A stretch of DNA of 64,000 nt from Desulfobacterales bacterium (GTDB taxonomy: Bacteria > Desulfobacterota > Desulfobacteria > Desulfobacterales > JAAELO01). The translations under genes were made by a program, and so were the position numbers. The notes beneath the pieces were generated by a model. That model worked only from the letters and a program-made list of their open reading frames with translations. It made no database searches and was not told where the DNA came from. The stretch lies in contig JAAELO010000011.1 of assembly GCA_024226555.1 (NCBI GenBank), positions 40,517-104,516 on the forward strand, in the 5' to 3' direction. This document shows positions 36,710 through 46,218 of this stretch, piece after piece; position 1 is the stretch's first letter, and each line of letters starts with the position of its first letter.

Positions 36710-37221
36710 TAGAAAAAATAAGCAAGAGTTAGAGTAATATACTTTCTATCCTCTCCATCCATTCTGATGTAATTATACATCAAAAGATATTCACGATTAC
36801 CACTAAAGCCACCAAAACCAAATTTTGCCCCAGGCTGATCCTCAGTATCTCCGTTGTTGTGCTCTAAGTCGTTATAACTTATACCTGCCTGGAAAAAAAA
36901 ATGATTGTTTCTAAATGAGGGAATTACTTGATAAGCTCTTGCAGAAAGAGTGTATTCATAATATTCAACATCACTACCACCGAAAACTACATACTCACCA
37001 AGAGTATAGGCAATAGTTCCACCGATATGGATATTTTTGTAATATTCCTGAAAATAACCAAAACCGGCTGTCAAACCCTCAATACCATCTCCTAAGAGTA
37101 ATCCTCCATACACAACACCGCTTTTGGTGAAATCCGGATTATTTAATTTAACAGGTTCCTTAGCCGATACTGAAACATTCAAAAAGAGTATAAGTATAAC
37201 AATCGTAATGGTATTTTTCAT
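36706..37221 (-). CDS. Small outer-membrane beta-barrel protein, hypothetical
   Basis: A 171-residue protein with signal peptide MKNTITIVILILFLNVSVSA (cleaved before KEPV). The mature part of about 150 residues has alternating strands and Gly-rich turns (GGLLLGDGIEGLTAGFGYFQEYY) and ends LTLAYFFY, a barrel-type C-terminus, sized for an 8-stranded barrel. It is convergent with fliW and downstream of another outer-membrane gene at 37247 on the same strand (25-bp gap), so probably co-transcribed. The ribosome site is weak. Confidence 0.65.
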   Translation of the reverse strand: MKNTITIVILILFLNVSVSAKEPVKLNNPDFTKSGVVYGGLLLGDGIEGLTAGFGYFQEYYKNIHIGGTIAYTLGEYVVFGGSDVEYYEYTLSARAYQVIPSFRNNHFFFQAGISYNDLEHNNGDTEDQPGAKFGFGGFSGNREYLLMYNYIRMDGEDRKYITLTLAYFFY

Positions 37222-37246
37222 TTTTTATATAAGAATCCCAGGGGGT

Positions 37247-38338
37247 CTACCAGCCAATTTGAAGTTGAATTACATAGCGTCTGTCAACTTTTTGACCTGA
37301 ATAGGAACCAATTTCCTCTCCGTAAGTAGCAGCATCAATAATCAAAATACCAAAATCCATTGTAGTACCAAATGTTAAATAACCCTGACTAACCCCTGCT
37401 CTTAAGGCAAACATTGGGAAAGACCATTCAATTCCAGCATGAAGCCTTTTCCAGATATCATCATCATCAGATGTTTTATTACTAACATCTCTGTAATCAA
37501 AAGCTACAAGAAGTGATGATTGTTTGAAATATCTCTCCATGGCAATTCCAACATTCAGTTGCTTCTCTATTCCAATTTTTTCTTCATGCCCTGGAGCATC
37601 TACATTCTGGTATACAACCCCAATATCGGTATGAAAGAAACGTTTAAATGGAAGTGTATAGATCATTCCAAAATCCATATAGTAATCTTCATTGGTTTCT
37701 TTGTCATCTTTCACATTATCTGTGAAGTTATCATCACTTATCTCAATAGCAGAGTAACTTTCATCAACAATGGACCTTTGAAGAGCTCTGAATGTTAGTC
37801 CCAACTTTAAACCATGGATAAATTCAAACTCCATACCAGTTCCACCCATCACACCAAGATCCTGCCTGTAATAGAGATCAGCCGTTGGGTAAACCGCATT
37901 ATGAACCTCAATGTCAACGACCCCTTGAGCGAAAGCCGTTATCATAAAACCAATATTATCAACTCTGAAACCAAAACCTGGGGTAACAGAAACCCTTAGG
38001 TGTTGATGTTTTCCAAGATATGTCCTCATAAGATTAGTAACTTCAGTGGTATTATCTGTATCGATATCCCTGGCATCATCAATAAGGTCAATGGTATTTT
38101 TGGATACTTCAATAATTGGATCGATAAGTGCAAACTCAAATTTCTGAAGCTTAGCAAGACCCGCAGGGTTATAAAAAAGTACATTTTTATCATCTGCAAC
38201 AGCTGTGAACGCGTTACCCATACCAAGGGGACGAACACCTTTAAAAAAGGATTTGAGTTCTGCAGAATGGGCTGTATTAAATGCAAAACAGATAATAATT
38301 AAAATGATATATTTAAATGTGTTATTTTTAAAAAACAT
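37247..38338 (-). CDS. TraF_2/FadL-like outer-membrane protein
   Basis: A 363-residue protein. The signal peptide (FKYIILIIICFAFNTAHS) is cleaved before AELK. The mature start KSFFKGVRPLGMGNAFTAVADDKNVLFYNPAGLAKL is the conserved opening of FadL/TraF_2-type barrels (GxRxxGMGgAfvAvadDxxAxxxNPAGL). The rest is barrel-like and ends IQLQIGW with a terminal Trp. TAGGAAAG precedes the ATG. It lies 12 bp after the lipoprotein gene at 38351, a pairing that suggests one envelope complex. Specific substrate unknown. Confidence 0.75.
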   Translation of the reverse strand: MFFKNNTFKYIILIIICFAFNTAHSAELKSFFKGVRPLGMGNAFTAVADDKNVLFYNPAGLAKLQKFEFALIDPIIEVSKNTIDLIDDARDIDTDNTTEVTNLMRTYLGKHQHLRVSVTPGFGFRVDNIGFMITAFAQGVVDIEVHNAVYPTADLYYRQDLGVMGGTGMEFEFIHGLKLGLTFRALQRSIVDESYSAIEISDDNFTDNVKDDKETNEDYYMDFGMIYTLPFKRFFHTDIGVVYQNVDAPGHEEKIGIEKQLNVGIAMERYFKQSSLLVAFDYRDVSNKTSDDDDIWKRLHAGIEWSFPMFALRAGVSQGYLTFGTTMDFGILIIDAATYGEEIGSYSGQKVDRRYVIQLQIGW

Positions 38339-38350
38339 TTAAAACTTTCC

Positions 38351-39133
38351 TTAGTCTAAGTCTTTAAGCCATTGTGTGAGCTCTGCATCTGAAATTGGAT
38401 ATGTCATTGAATCTTTTAATTCATTGAATGGATCAGATAATGGATTTGTAGATGGTATATTTAACATATTATTAAAATCGCTTGCCATTTCTGTAATAGT
38501 CGCAGCCGGTATAGTGTCTATTTGACCATCAGACCACCCTGTATCAAGAAGATTCGGGTCAGTAAGGTCAACAGGATCTGTTCCTGTTACAGATATAAAT
38601 TGTTCAGTGATATTAGCTATTATCCTATATGCAGAGAAAAGAGCTATTTGTGATAGCTGATCATCAGTAGGATTTGAAATAGACTCAAGATCAGTCAAAG
38701 CATTATCTAAATTAGTTAACTTATCAGCAACACTTGCAGCTGTAATTTCTCCGTTTGCATCGCCTAAAATTGTGGATATTATATCTGAAGTATCAACATC
38801 TCCAGCCACATCAACATTATCAATTTTTTCAAGGGCACTTAATGAATCAATTCCTGCAATTCCAACATAACAACTGGCCCTGAGTTCAAGAAGATATTCA
38901 TTTCCTGGTTTTATTAGAAGAAGATCATCTATAATATCTTTAGCAGTTTGATAGTTCCCGGCATCTATCAGAATTACAGCTGCATCAAGTTGAGCTTCAT
39001 AGGTATCTGTATCAGCAAAGTCTTCGGTGAGATTATCGTCGATATCACATGCGGTAAAAGTGAATATTCCTATCATAAAGATAATTGTAAGAAAAACAGT
39101 AAAAAGACCCTTTTCTTTTACTGAATTTTGCAT
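38351..39133 (-). CDS. TPR-like lipoprotein paired with an outer-membrane barrel
   Basis: A 260-residue acidic lipoprotein (lipobox FTAC, Cys29). The mature N-terminus DIDDNLTEDFADTDTYE is followed by one clear TPR-type helix pair (LDAAVILIDAGNYQTAKDIIDDLLLIKPGNEYLLELRASCYVG) and then helical segments rich in Asp, Ser and Thr. GGAGGGCTGAAAT precedes the ATG. It is immediately upstream of the TraF_2-like barrel gene and may be its periplasmic or outer-membrane-attached partner. No specific family recognised. Confidence 0.65.
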   Translation of the reverse strand: MQNSVKEKGLFTVFLTIIFMIGIFTFTACDIDDNLTEDFADTDTYEAQLDAAVILIDAGNYQTAKDIIDDLLLIKPGNEYLLELRASCYVGIAGIDSLSALEKIDNVDVAGDVDTSDIISTILGDANGEITAASVADKLTNLDNALTDLESISNPTDDQLSQIALFSAYRIIANITEQFISVTGTDPVDLTDPNLLDTGWSDGQIDTIPAATITEMASDFNNMLNIPSTNPLSDPFNELKDSMTYPISDAELTQWLKDLD

Positions 39134-39339
39134 ATTTCAGCCCTCCATTTTTCCTGATCTTCTTTTTAATGTAGATAAAAAATGTAAAAAGACCAGCGAA
39201 CGGATAGTTCAATATTAATTGTAAACCATTTAATGTAATAATTTCAAATAGTTTTGTTGGTCAAAGTATATCCGTTTTTTTTTATGGCATACTATTAAAT
39301 ATATCACACAACCATGAAGAGCAGATAGTTACAGCCTTT

Positions 39340-39675
39340 TTAAGCCGTTTCATCAAATAAAACACCAATCATTTTATCCATATTTGAGGAAAATTTTAAA
39401 AAATCTTCAGATGGAATCTGTCTTATGACCTTATCCGTGTTTTTGTCCACAACTTTCACAAGGGTTTCACCTGATTCTTCATGTTTTGAAAACTTAAGAT
39501 CAACATCATGCGCGGTTTTTAATCTGTATGATAGTTGGTCAAGCATTCTTTCATTTACAACATTATCATAATTTCTTTTAGCAGACTGTGTTTCTGTCTT
39601 TACAGAGACTTTTTCCGACCTTGTCACAGCTGCTTTAATCTCCTTAATTCCTGAATGATTATTTACAGCTTCCAT
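39340..39675 (-). CDS. flaG: FlaG-family flagellar protein
   Basis: A 111-residue protein with the FlaG signature LKFSKHEESGETLVKVVDKNTDKVIRQIPSEDFLKF in the C-terminal half and a polar, variable N-terminal third. FlaG proteins affect filament length and lie next to fliD/fliS in many bacteria, as here. GAGGTG precedes the ATG. It is the last of the fliD-fliS-flaG-type group on the minus strand; about 200 bp of AT-rich DNA follows before 39133. Confidence 0.88.
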   Translation of the reverse strand: MEAVNNHSGIKEIKAAVTRSEKVSVKTETQSAKRNYDNVVNERMLDQLSYRLKTAHDVDLKFSKHEESGETLVKVVDKNTDKVIRQIPSEDFLKFSSNMDKMIGVLFDETA

Positions 39676-39742
39676 TTTAACACCTCACATTTTGAGTTAC
39701 TTTTTACGGTAGGAAATTAAAAAGATCCTATCCTGATAAAAC

Positions 39743-40057
39743 TTAATCATATTTCTTTTTGGTATATACTGAATCCAGTTTTTGTTTATTTCCTATAGTT
39801 TTAAGCTGTTTAGCTATACTTAACTGGACCTTTTCCGTTTCAGAGATAACATTTTGTACCTGATTTAAGTTCTTATTTAAAAGATCTTTAAGTTCAGGTT
39901 CATTGCTTAAGCCATGTTCTTTAATCTGACCAATAAGTTTGTCATGCTCTTTAAGAAGATCCGGAAGGTTAACCATTTCAAGATCTCTCATGGATGCATT
40001 AATTCTTTTAAGATTTTTTAAAAGGTTCTGATATATTATGTTAGCATCACACTGCAA
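39743..40057 (-). CDS. FliT-like flagellar chaperone (putative)
   Basis: A 104-residue helical protein (LLKNLKRINASMRDLEMVNLPDLLKEHDKLIGQIKEHG...) overlapping the 3' end of fliS by 11 bp. Size, helical character and position next to fliS and fliD match FliT, the FliD export chaperone, but sequence similarity in this family is weak and I see no diagnostic motif. The start is TTG with AAGGA 8 nt upstream, inside fliS, which implies translational coupling. Confidence 0.6.
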   Translation of the reverse strand: MQCDANIIYQNLLKNLKRINASMRDLEMVNLPDLLKEHDKLIGQIKEHGLSNEPELKDLLNKNLNQVQNVISETEKVQLSIAKQLKTIGNKQKLDSVYTKKKYD

Positions 40058-40481
40058 AGCTTAATCCTTTTTTTTCCTCTTCTGAACTCTTTGCAGACTG
40101 TTTTTTTCTGTTTTCCAGTGCTGCTCCACTGAAGCCATCAGAAAGTTCAGTTATTATCTTCTCAACTTCATCTATAGCTTCAAGGTCATTTTCCATATTT
40201 GCAACTGTAAGCCTACTGATCATGTATCGGTATAGGTCACTTAAAGTTTCTGAAAGTTCACCGCCGGCTTCCTTATCAAGAGCACATTCAAGTTCAGTAA
40301 GAATTGCCATGGTTTTTGAGATATTCTCGCCTCTGACTTTAGGGCTTTTCATCTCAATCCCTCTTTTGGCAAGGCTTACAAACTTAATCATCCCCTTGTA
40401 CAGTCTAATAAGGATCTGGTCCTTACTCAGGACTGCATTACCGGCTGAATGTCTGTATGCATTATATCCGGAATTATTCAT
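40047..40481 (-). CDS. fliS: Flagellin export chaperone FliS
   Basis: A 144-residue four-helix chaperone that caps the flagellin C-terminal helix. It has the FliS hallmarks AYRHSAGNAVLSKDQILIRLYKGMIKFVSLAKRGIEM, AILTELECALDKEAGGELSETLSDLYRYMISRLTVAN and EVEKIITELSDGF. TAGGAGAATCAG precedes the ATG. A sigma-28-type promoter lies in the 117-bp gap upstream of it, so fliS, the FliT-like gene and perhaps flaG can be transcribed apart from fliD. Confidence 0.95.
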   Translation of the reverse strand: MNNSGYNAYRHSAGNAVLSKDQILIRLYKGMIKFVSLAKRGIEMKSPKVRGENISKTMAILTELECALDKEAGGELSETLSDLYRYMISRLTVANMENDLEAIDEVEKIITELSDGFSGAALENRKKQSAKSSEEEKKGLSFAV

Positions 40482-40547
40482 AAACTGATTCTCCTATTAC
40501 CTGTTTTTATTTACTTATATTTTATCGTCACACAACCATATTACATG

Positions 40548-40573
40548 TTATCGGCAAATTTTTTTTTTATTTA
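40548..40573 (-). promoter_or_regulatory. Sigma-28 (FliA)-type promoter of fliS
   Basis: On the minus strand, -10 GCCGATAA (40555-40548) is a perfect match to consensus and -35 TAAA lies at 40573-40570 with a 14-nt spacer (15 is usual). Confidence 0.7.
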
Positions 40574-40598
40574 GTAAAAAATTACTTTTTTTAAAAGT

Positions 40599-43500
40599 TT
40601 AAGTTGGTAGTGCTCTCAATTGTTGTTTTAAAAATACCTGTGTGTGTTTCATTTTTGCCATCTGTTTATCCAGATTTTCATAAGTCTTTCTGAGCATATC
40701 CTCTTTTTTTACAGCTCTTTTTTCAATTCTATCGGCCTGATCAGAAAGGTTCTTCATTGTCCTTTCATAGCCTTTGGTTCTGTTATCAATAATCCCGCCC
40801 CTGTTATTATAAGTTTTAACAAGAGCATCAAGTTCATGTGCAATACCTAAGACTCCATCTCCCTTACTTGAGAAGAATTTAGTAACTTCATCGGGAAAAT
40901 CTAGCATTGCGGTATTTAGTTTTTCTCCAACAAAAATCAGTTTTCCATCGGATTGAAGTTCAGCCCCAAGCTCAGAAATATTATTAACCTTATTTTCCAC
41001 TCCTCGAACATCCCGCCCTAAGAGTCTGGACATAGACTCACGAAGCTTTGATGTAACTGCATCACTCTGAAACACACCATATTTACCGGTTTGTGAATTA
41101 TAACCCTGGAGGAATTTGAATACATCCACAAGAGCGTTATATGCATTTACAAACCCTGTAACCATTTCTCCAACATCTTTGTAAGTTCTGTTTACTTCAA
41201 TGGTCACATCCTGGTCTTTATCTGCCTTATTAAGTGTTATTTCAACCCCTTTTATAAGGTCATCAATAATATTTGATGCTCTCTCAACAAAAACACCATC
41301 AAGTGAAAGCTCTGCAGTTTCAGCTTCCTGAGATGTTGTGATACCTAAAACTGATAATCCATCACCTTCTTCTCCAGCAACATAAGTATAATCGAGTTTT
41401 CCCTCTTTGCCTGTTAACAGATTTTCCACAGTAAGAAAATATTCTGCAGGTTTATCATCCCTATATATAAAATCTACTTTTCCTCCATTATAAACTGAAT
41501 TGAGATTCTCAATTACAAGCTGGTAGGCTGTATAATCATCATCTTCTTCATCCGGGTGACTTTCAATTCTTGCCGAAATATCAGGATGAGAATCGTTTAT
41601 TTTACGTGCTATATCCCTAAAACTTTCCCCTTGATTAACAACAATGTTTCTCTCTCCATTTACGGAGATAATTCCAGCATCAAGACCATTTTTAAGTTCC
41701 TCTTCAGTAAGATTCTTGCTTTTAAGAACCTCACCCTTAAAATCGGTTATTTTTCTATCCTGGGAAAAAGATATGGGATCTTCATCGAATCGGAATGTTA
41801 ATGGTAAAAGGTCACCTTCACTTGAGTTTTGCACAACAAGATATTGATTTCCATTTCTATCTTTTTCGACTCTTGCACCATAGTCATCAAAAAACCATCC
41901 CTCACCCTCTTCATTAATCTTTCTTGCTATCTCCTGATATGTATCACCGGCTGAGATTTTTATTGGGTCATCATCCTCACCATCAACACCTATATATATA
42001 TTTCCATAACCAATACCACCTTCAAGTTGTTCTGTAGAAAGATTATCTGTAGCCAGTTTTGTCGATAGCTGAACTTCTTTCATATTTAGAGATGTTGTTT
42101 CATATTTGAAATCTATTCTTCCTCCGTACCCTCTTTTCCAGTTTTTCACTGTGAGAAAGTACGCTCCACCACCATCATCTTCTACAGTTGCAGTGATATT
42201 TGAGTCTGCATTATCTATTTTTCTCGCAATATCATAGTAGTTATCACTTGATTCTATATCTATCTCTTGTCCATTTAGAACTATAGAACCACTTCCGATT
42301 CCTCTAAAAACCTCAAAAGCTGTCAGAGGTCTTCTTTTTACTGTGGCTCCCTCAAACCATCCCGATTCAGCTATGGTCTCAAGCTCTAAGCCTTCCCCTT
42401 TGAAATCGAAATTAATTTTGCTGTTTGGACCAGTTTCCTGATGTTCTAAAACCAGATATGCTCCATCATCATCATCCCACTCAAGCCTGGTTTCAATATC
42501 TTCATCAGCTTCATTCATTCTGTCTATTATCTGGTAGAGTGTTTCATCAGCATCGATATTCAGTTTTTTACCATTTAGAGTTAAAACACCGTTTCCAAGG
42601 CCATTATCTATATTGTCCCTGGTAAGAAATGCACTTTTTAGTTGTTGTCCCTGTTCAACAGGTTCAAGAATTTTACCGTTATTTCTGAACTCTATTCTGA
42701 CTTCACCATTAAGATATTCCGGATCAGTATTTTCAATTCTTAAATAATAAAAATCCTGCTCTTCATCTTCATCATAAACTTTATCAACCCAGGATTTTAT
42801 ACCTTGATCAAAATCATTTATTTTTTTTGCTATGGCTGTATAATCATCACTGGCCTTAATATCTATACTCATTCCACCATTAATGACAATTTTTCCAAAA
42901 CCAAGACCTTTGTCATGTACACTCTTATCCATAGCTTTTGAAGCCTGGACTTCACCAATGAAGTCTATGGTGTCTCTTGTTGTTTCCATGGCAAGGAGTC
43001 TGTCTGCAAGATCCGAGTCTACAGTGACTTCAGATTTAAGAGTTGCTGATGATTCATCAATCTTTTTTGCAATTGCATAAAAATCATCTTTAACTTCTAT
43101 CTTTATTTCCGGCCCTTCATTAATTCGAAGAATACCATTTCCGACTCCACGATTTCTCTCAGCTACAGTAAGTCCCCTTGAAGATGCTTTAGCTCCAAGT
43201 TCTTCTGTGGCTTCTCTAATCATTTTAAATTTTAAACCATCATCTTTAAATGCAACCTCAAGATCAATACCAGTCTGGTTGTGCTTCACTACAAGTCTAT
43301 ACTGTTCTTCATCAATTTTTACAATATTTGCTGTTACATCAGCAGCAGAACTGTTAATGGCATTAACAATACCCTGGAGAGTATTGTTATTATTCTGTTC
43401 GCTAATATCTATTTCAATTTTATCATCGAAACTTTCACTTTCTAATATAAGAATACCACTTCCCGTTGGTTCATTCGGGGATTCAAAAGTATCACTTATT

Positions 43501-43823
43501 AACTGTTTTGCTTTTGCGATTCTTGTTACGTTTACTGTGTAAGAACCTGGTTCTGCTGTAATATCATTTGTAACTGTCAAAATTTCAGGTGAACTTGAAA
43601 CGGCCTCATAGGTTGTGAAACTTTTTGGATTTTTTAAAGGTTTTGCCATGCTACTCAAATCGGTCAAAGCACCTTTTAAGAAGCCATAGGAGGAAATTTT
43701 TGCCTGATAATCGGATTCCTGTGTCTTAATCCGATTCAAAGGTGCTTTTTCCACCTCTATAACAGCTTTTACCATAGCTTCAACATCAATACCTGAAGCT
43801 ATTCCACCTGATTTAAGTCCCAT
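40599..43823 (-). CDS. fliD: Flagellar filament cap protein FliD, giant form with tandem IN-type modules
   Basis: A 1074-residue cap protein (about 470 in E. coli). FliD_N (residues 1 to about 110) begins MGLKSGGIASGIDVEAMVKAVIEVEKAPLNRI. FliD_C (about 850-1060) contains VNRTYKDVGEMVTGFVNAYNALVD and a final helix. Between them are about seven related modules of 75-100 residues, each starting G-(I/L/V)-G-x-G-x-(I/L)-x-(I/L)-N-G and then D-x-Y-x-x-I-A-(K/R)-K-I-(N/D), the pattern of Flagellin_IN/hook IN motifs. Approximate starts are 118, 225, 310, 410, 510, 605 and 720. The modules would project around the cap. fliD follows fla1 on the same strand. Confidence 0.95.
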   Translation of the reverse strand: MGLKSGGIASGIDVEAMVKAVIEVEKAPLNRIKTQESDYQAKISSYGFLKGALTDLSSMAKPLKNPKSFTTYEAVSSSPEILTVTNDITAEPGSYTVNVTRIAKAKQLISDTFESPNEPTGSGILILESESFDDKIEIDISEQNNNNTLQGIVNAINSSAADVTANIVKIDEEQYRLVVKHNQTGIDLEVAFKDDGLKFKMIREATEELGAKASSRGLTVAERNRGVGNGILRINEGPEIKIEVKDDFYAIAKKIDESSATLKSEVTVDSDLADRLLAMETTRDTIDFIGEVQASKAMDKSVHDKGLGFGKIVINGGMSIDIKASDDYTAIAKKINDFDQGIKSWVDKVYDEDEEQDFYYLRIENTDPEYLNGEVRIEFRNNGKILEPVEQGQQLKSAFLTRDNIDNGLGNGVLTLNGKKLNIDADETLYQIIDRMNEADEDIETRLEWDDDDGAYLVLEHQETGPNSKINFDFKGEGLELETIAESGWFEGATVKRRPLTAFEVFRGIGSGSIVLNGQEIDIESSDNYYDIARKIDNADSNITATVEDDGGGAYFLTVKNWKRGYGGRIDFKYETTSLNMKEVQLSTKLATDNLSTEQLEGGIGYGNIYIGVDGEDDDPIKISAGDTYQEIARKINEEGEGWFFDDYGARVEKDRNGNQYLVVQNSSEGDLLPLTFRFDEDPISFSQDRKITDFKGEVLKSKNLTEEELKNGLDAGIISVNGERNIVVNQGESFRDIARKINDSHPDISARIESHPDEEDDDYTAYQLVIENLNSVYNGGKVDFIYRDDKPAEYFLTVENLLTGKEGKLDYTYVAGEEGDGLSVLGITTSQEAETAELSLDGVFVERASNIIDDLIKGVEITLNKADKDQDVTIEVNRTYKDVGEMVTGFVNAYNALVDVFKFLQGYNSQTGKYGVFQSDAVTSKLRESMSRLLGRDVRGVENKVNNISELGAELQSDGKLIFVGEKLNTAMLDFPDEVTKFFSSKGDGVLGIAHELDALVKTYNNRGGIIDNRTKGYERTMKNLSDQADRIEKRAVKKEDMLRKTYENLDKQMAKMKHTQVFLKQQLRALPT

Positions 43824-43873
43824 TTTCTATACATCCTTATGCAATATATTTGCATCAAATTAAGGGGTAATGT

Positions 43874-43897
43874 CCAGGGGAGAAACTCCTCCCCCGG
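43874..43897. terminator. Strong hairpin between fla1 and fliD
   Basis: CCAGGGGAG / CTCCCCCGG with a 6-nt loop (one mismatch). The T-run is on the plus side only, so on the minus transcript this may be an mRNA-stability or processing hairpin rather than a full terminator. Confidence 0.5.
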
Positions 43898-43909
43898 ATA
43901 TTTTTTCAT

Positions 43910-45700
43910 TTACCCAATTAGTGACAAGGCCGATTCCGGAAGCTGGTTTGCCTGTGAAAGCATTGCAAGTCCAGCCTGTTGCAGGATCTGATATTTAGTC
44001 AGTTCCGTTGTTTCTTTCGCAAAATCTGAATCCATGATCCGGGATTTGGATGCGGCAATATTTTCCGAAACATTGCTCAGGTTTGAAATTGTTGCAGTAA
44101 ACCTGTTTTGATAAGCACCCAAACTACTTCTCATTTCATCTATTTTTTTTATACCCATATCAAGTACGGATATCGCCTTGTTTGATCCCTCCTGGGTAGT
44201 GATATTAACATCATTAATCGATTCAATCATTGAAGACTGAGTTGCGCTGTCGAATTTGTTAATTATGTCGTTTCCAATACCATTGGCATTTACACTGAAG
44301 TTCTTACTTCCTTCAAGCAATATATAACCTCTGATGGATGCAACATTAAATTCCTCCCTTGTTTCCCCAACTGCTATTCCCACGCTGTTATCATTGGGTT
44401 TGAAGGGAACATCATCACCCTCTTCATCTTCATATATCTGACCTTCGACAAGATATTCACCTGCTTCATAAGGGTTCTCATAGACAACCCTGTTTTGAGA
44501 ATCCACTGCCCAGTACTGGGCTTTGCCAGTAACTGAAAGAATAGGATTCTTATTTTGATCCAGTATCTTATCTCCATAATATAATTGAATCTCTTCGTCG
44601 TCAATATCGGATACAGTCATATGACTTTTTGTTTCATTACCCTCATCATCGACAGCAATACTCATGACTTTTCTGTCTTCAAGTGAATCCTTTAGTTCAG
44701 CAAGCTCAACAACATCTTCACCTGAATGTCCCACATCAATTTTCCATTTTGTATCGCTTTTATCGGTTCTTCTAATTTCAATAGAATCACCATCGTGGTC
44801 CACAAGATTAATCTTATCCTTGTTATAGTTAAGAGTCGCAACAACCCCGATTCTGTTAGACTGATCATTAATCGAATCTACCAGATCCTGAAGGCTTCCA
44901 CTCTTATCAACAGATGCAGAAACTGTGCCAGTATAACCAGCTGCAGAGATTTCAAGCTTGTAATCATTCTTAGCCTCAATTCCTGAAAGTGTGAAAAGTG
45001 TTCTTGCCGTTGCACTAACTCCTGTGTCACCATTAACGTAATTGATCCTGCTTGCAGCCTCCTTTGCCGATGCATTTTTAGAGATTTCAATGCTCTCACT
45101 TCCCTTTGCCCCATTCAGTTGCAGCATATCTCCATTATAATAATTTGGAGATCCTATCTCTGCTGCTCCTCCTACGAAACTTTGGAATGCACCTAATGTT
45201 GATCCTCTGGCATCACCCGTTGCAATATTAATAACCTGGTTCGCCAAAGCTCCAACATGAAACTTTGCAACACCAAAGCTTCCATCCAGAAGGTTCGTAT
45301 TGTTGAACTGTGTTGTCTCAGCAATACGGTTTAACTCTGACTGGAGCTGGTTAACTTCATCCTGTAGAGATGCCCTGTCCGTAGGACTGTTAGTATCATT
45401 TGCAGACTGAATTGAGAGCTCTCTCATCCTCTGCATAATCGCAGTTGATTCCTGGAGAGCTCCTTCAGCAGTCTGAGCAAGAGAGATACCATCGTTGGCA
45501 TTTCTAATGGCCTGGTTTAATCCTCGTACCTGTGATGACATTCGGTCCGTTATTGCAAGACCGGCAGCATCATCTTTCGCTGAATTAATTCTGTAACCCG
45601 ATGAAAGCCTCTGAAGCGAAGTACTTTGCTGATCAGAAGTTTTTGAAAGGTTACGTTGTGCAGTCAACGAAGGTACATTGGTATTAACTGAAATTGCCAT
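43910..45700 (-). CDS. Flagellin 1
   Basis: A 596-residue flagellin. It begins [50 protein letters not shown] and ends [28 protein letters not shown], the canonical D0/D1 ends. The centre has a Flagellin_IN segment ([28 protein letters not shown]) and an unrecognised insert (YYGDKI...AQYWAVD...[13 protein letters not shown]) shared with the other three copies. The start is the ATG after AAGGAGGTTTAC; a longer frame runs through the leader hairpin and is not coding. It is the most divergent of the first three. Confidence 0.96.
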   Translation of the reverse strand: MAISVNTNVPSLTAQRNLSKTSDQQSTSLQRLSSGYRINSAKDDAAGLAITDRMSSQVRGLNQAIRNANDGISLAQTAEGALQESTAIMQRMRELSIQSANDTNSPTDRASLQDEVNQLQSELNRIAETTQFNNTNLLDGSFGVAKFHVGALANQVINIATGDARGSTLGAFQSFVGGAAEIGSPNYYNGDMLQLNGAKGSESIEISKNASAKEAASRINYVNGDTGVSATARTLFTLSGIEAKNDYKLEISAAGYTGTVSASVDKSGSLQDLVDSINDQSNRIGVVATLNYNKDKINLVDHDGDSIEIRRTDKSDTKWKIDVGHSGEDVVELAELKDSLEDRKVMSIAVDDEGNETKSHMTVSDIDDEEIQLYYGDKILDQNKNPILSVTGKAQYWAVDSQNRVVYENPYEAGEYLVEGQIYEDEEGDDVPFKPNDNSVGIAVGETREEFNVASIRGYILLEGSKNFSVNANGIGNDIINKFDSATQSSMIESINDVNITTQEGSNKAISVLDMGIKKIDEMRSSLGAYQNRFTATISNLSNVSENIAASKSRIMDSDFAKETTELTKYQILQQAGLAMLSQANQLPESALSLIG

Positions 45701-45724
45701 GTAAACCTCCTTGAAATTTCCATT

Positions 45725-45740
45725 GTGACATCCATGCCAC
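45725..45740 (-). promoter_or_regulatory. Predicted CsrA-binding hairpin in the fla1 leader
   Basis: On the mRNA, GTGGC-ATGGAT-GTCAC: a 5-bp stem (one G-U) with GGA in the loop, 24 nt before the start codon and upstream of AAGGAGG. It aligns with the hairpins of the other three flagellin leaders. Confidence 0.75.
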
Positions 45741-46189
45741 ATTTTTTGAGGGGTGTAATAAAACTCAATCATAAGAGAATTTCACACCGGAAAATATGCT
45801 CAAAAAGAGGTCTTTCCTTGTAAAGGGATTTACCAGTACACTTGCACTTTTACGCACTATTTTTTTAAAAGGGAAAAAGCACAAGTTTCAGTAACATGAC
45901 AGTCGGAAAAGTTATAAAATATGAATAAAAAATACTTATACTGCTATCCCTGCAGTTTTTTGATGTCTAATCATCAAATAAAAGATACAAATGAAAAAAG
46001 TATCTTAAAGTATCTCTCTTTTGCAACAACCTGCTTAAAATCCATTTTTAACAAGCCTTTAATTGAATCGGGACCGATCTCAATAAAGGAAATGTTGCTG
46101 TCAAATACTTTCCGGTGTTTTCCCTTTGATTAAATTTTATCTACACATCACCCCTTCCATTAAGTTATAAGCTCTAAAATTATATTTAA
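45741..46189. other. Intergenic gap between fla1 leader and fla2
   Basis: This holds the fla1 upstream region. No sigma-28 or sigma-54 promoter that I would defend is visible. It includes TACACTTGCAC near 45827, similar to the TACACC-type motif upstream of fla2 and fla3. A 70-codon plus-strand frame (45921-46133) has no ribosome site and is not called. Confidence 0.4.
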
Positions 46190-46209
46190 GGGGGGTATAT
46201 TAAACCCCC
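46190..46209 (-). terminator. Terminator of fla2
   Basis: On the minus strand GGGGG-TTTAATATA-CCCCC, about 10 bp past the fla2 stop, followed by an AT-rich tail. Confidence 0.75.
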
Positions 46210-46218
46210 ATAAAATTA

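Noticed and set aside
45701..45772. N-terminal extension of flagellin 1 by 24 residues
   Set aside because: The extension translates the leader hairpin and Shine-Dalgarno; the other three flagellins start at the equivalent MAI/MGI methionine.
45921..46133. 70-codon plus-strand frame between fla1 and fla2
   Set aside because: No ribosome site, no recognisable protein features, and it overlaps the upstream region of fla1.
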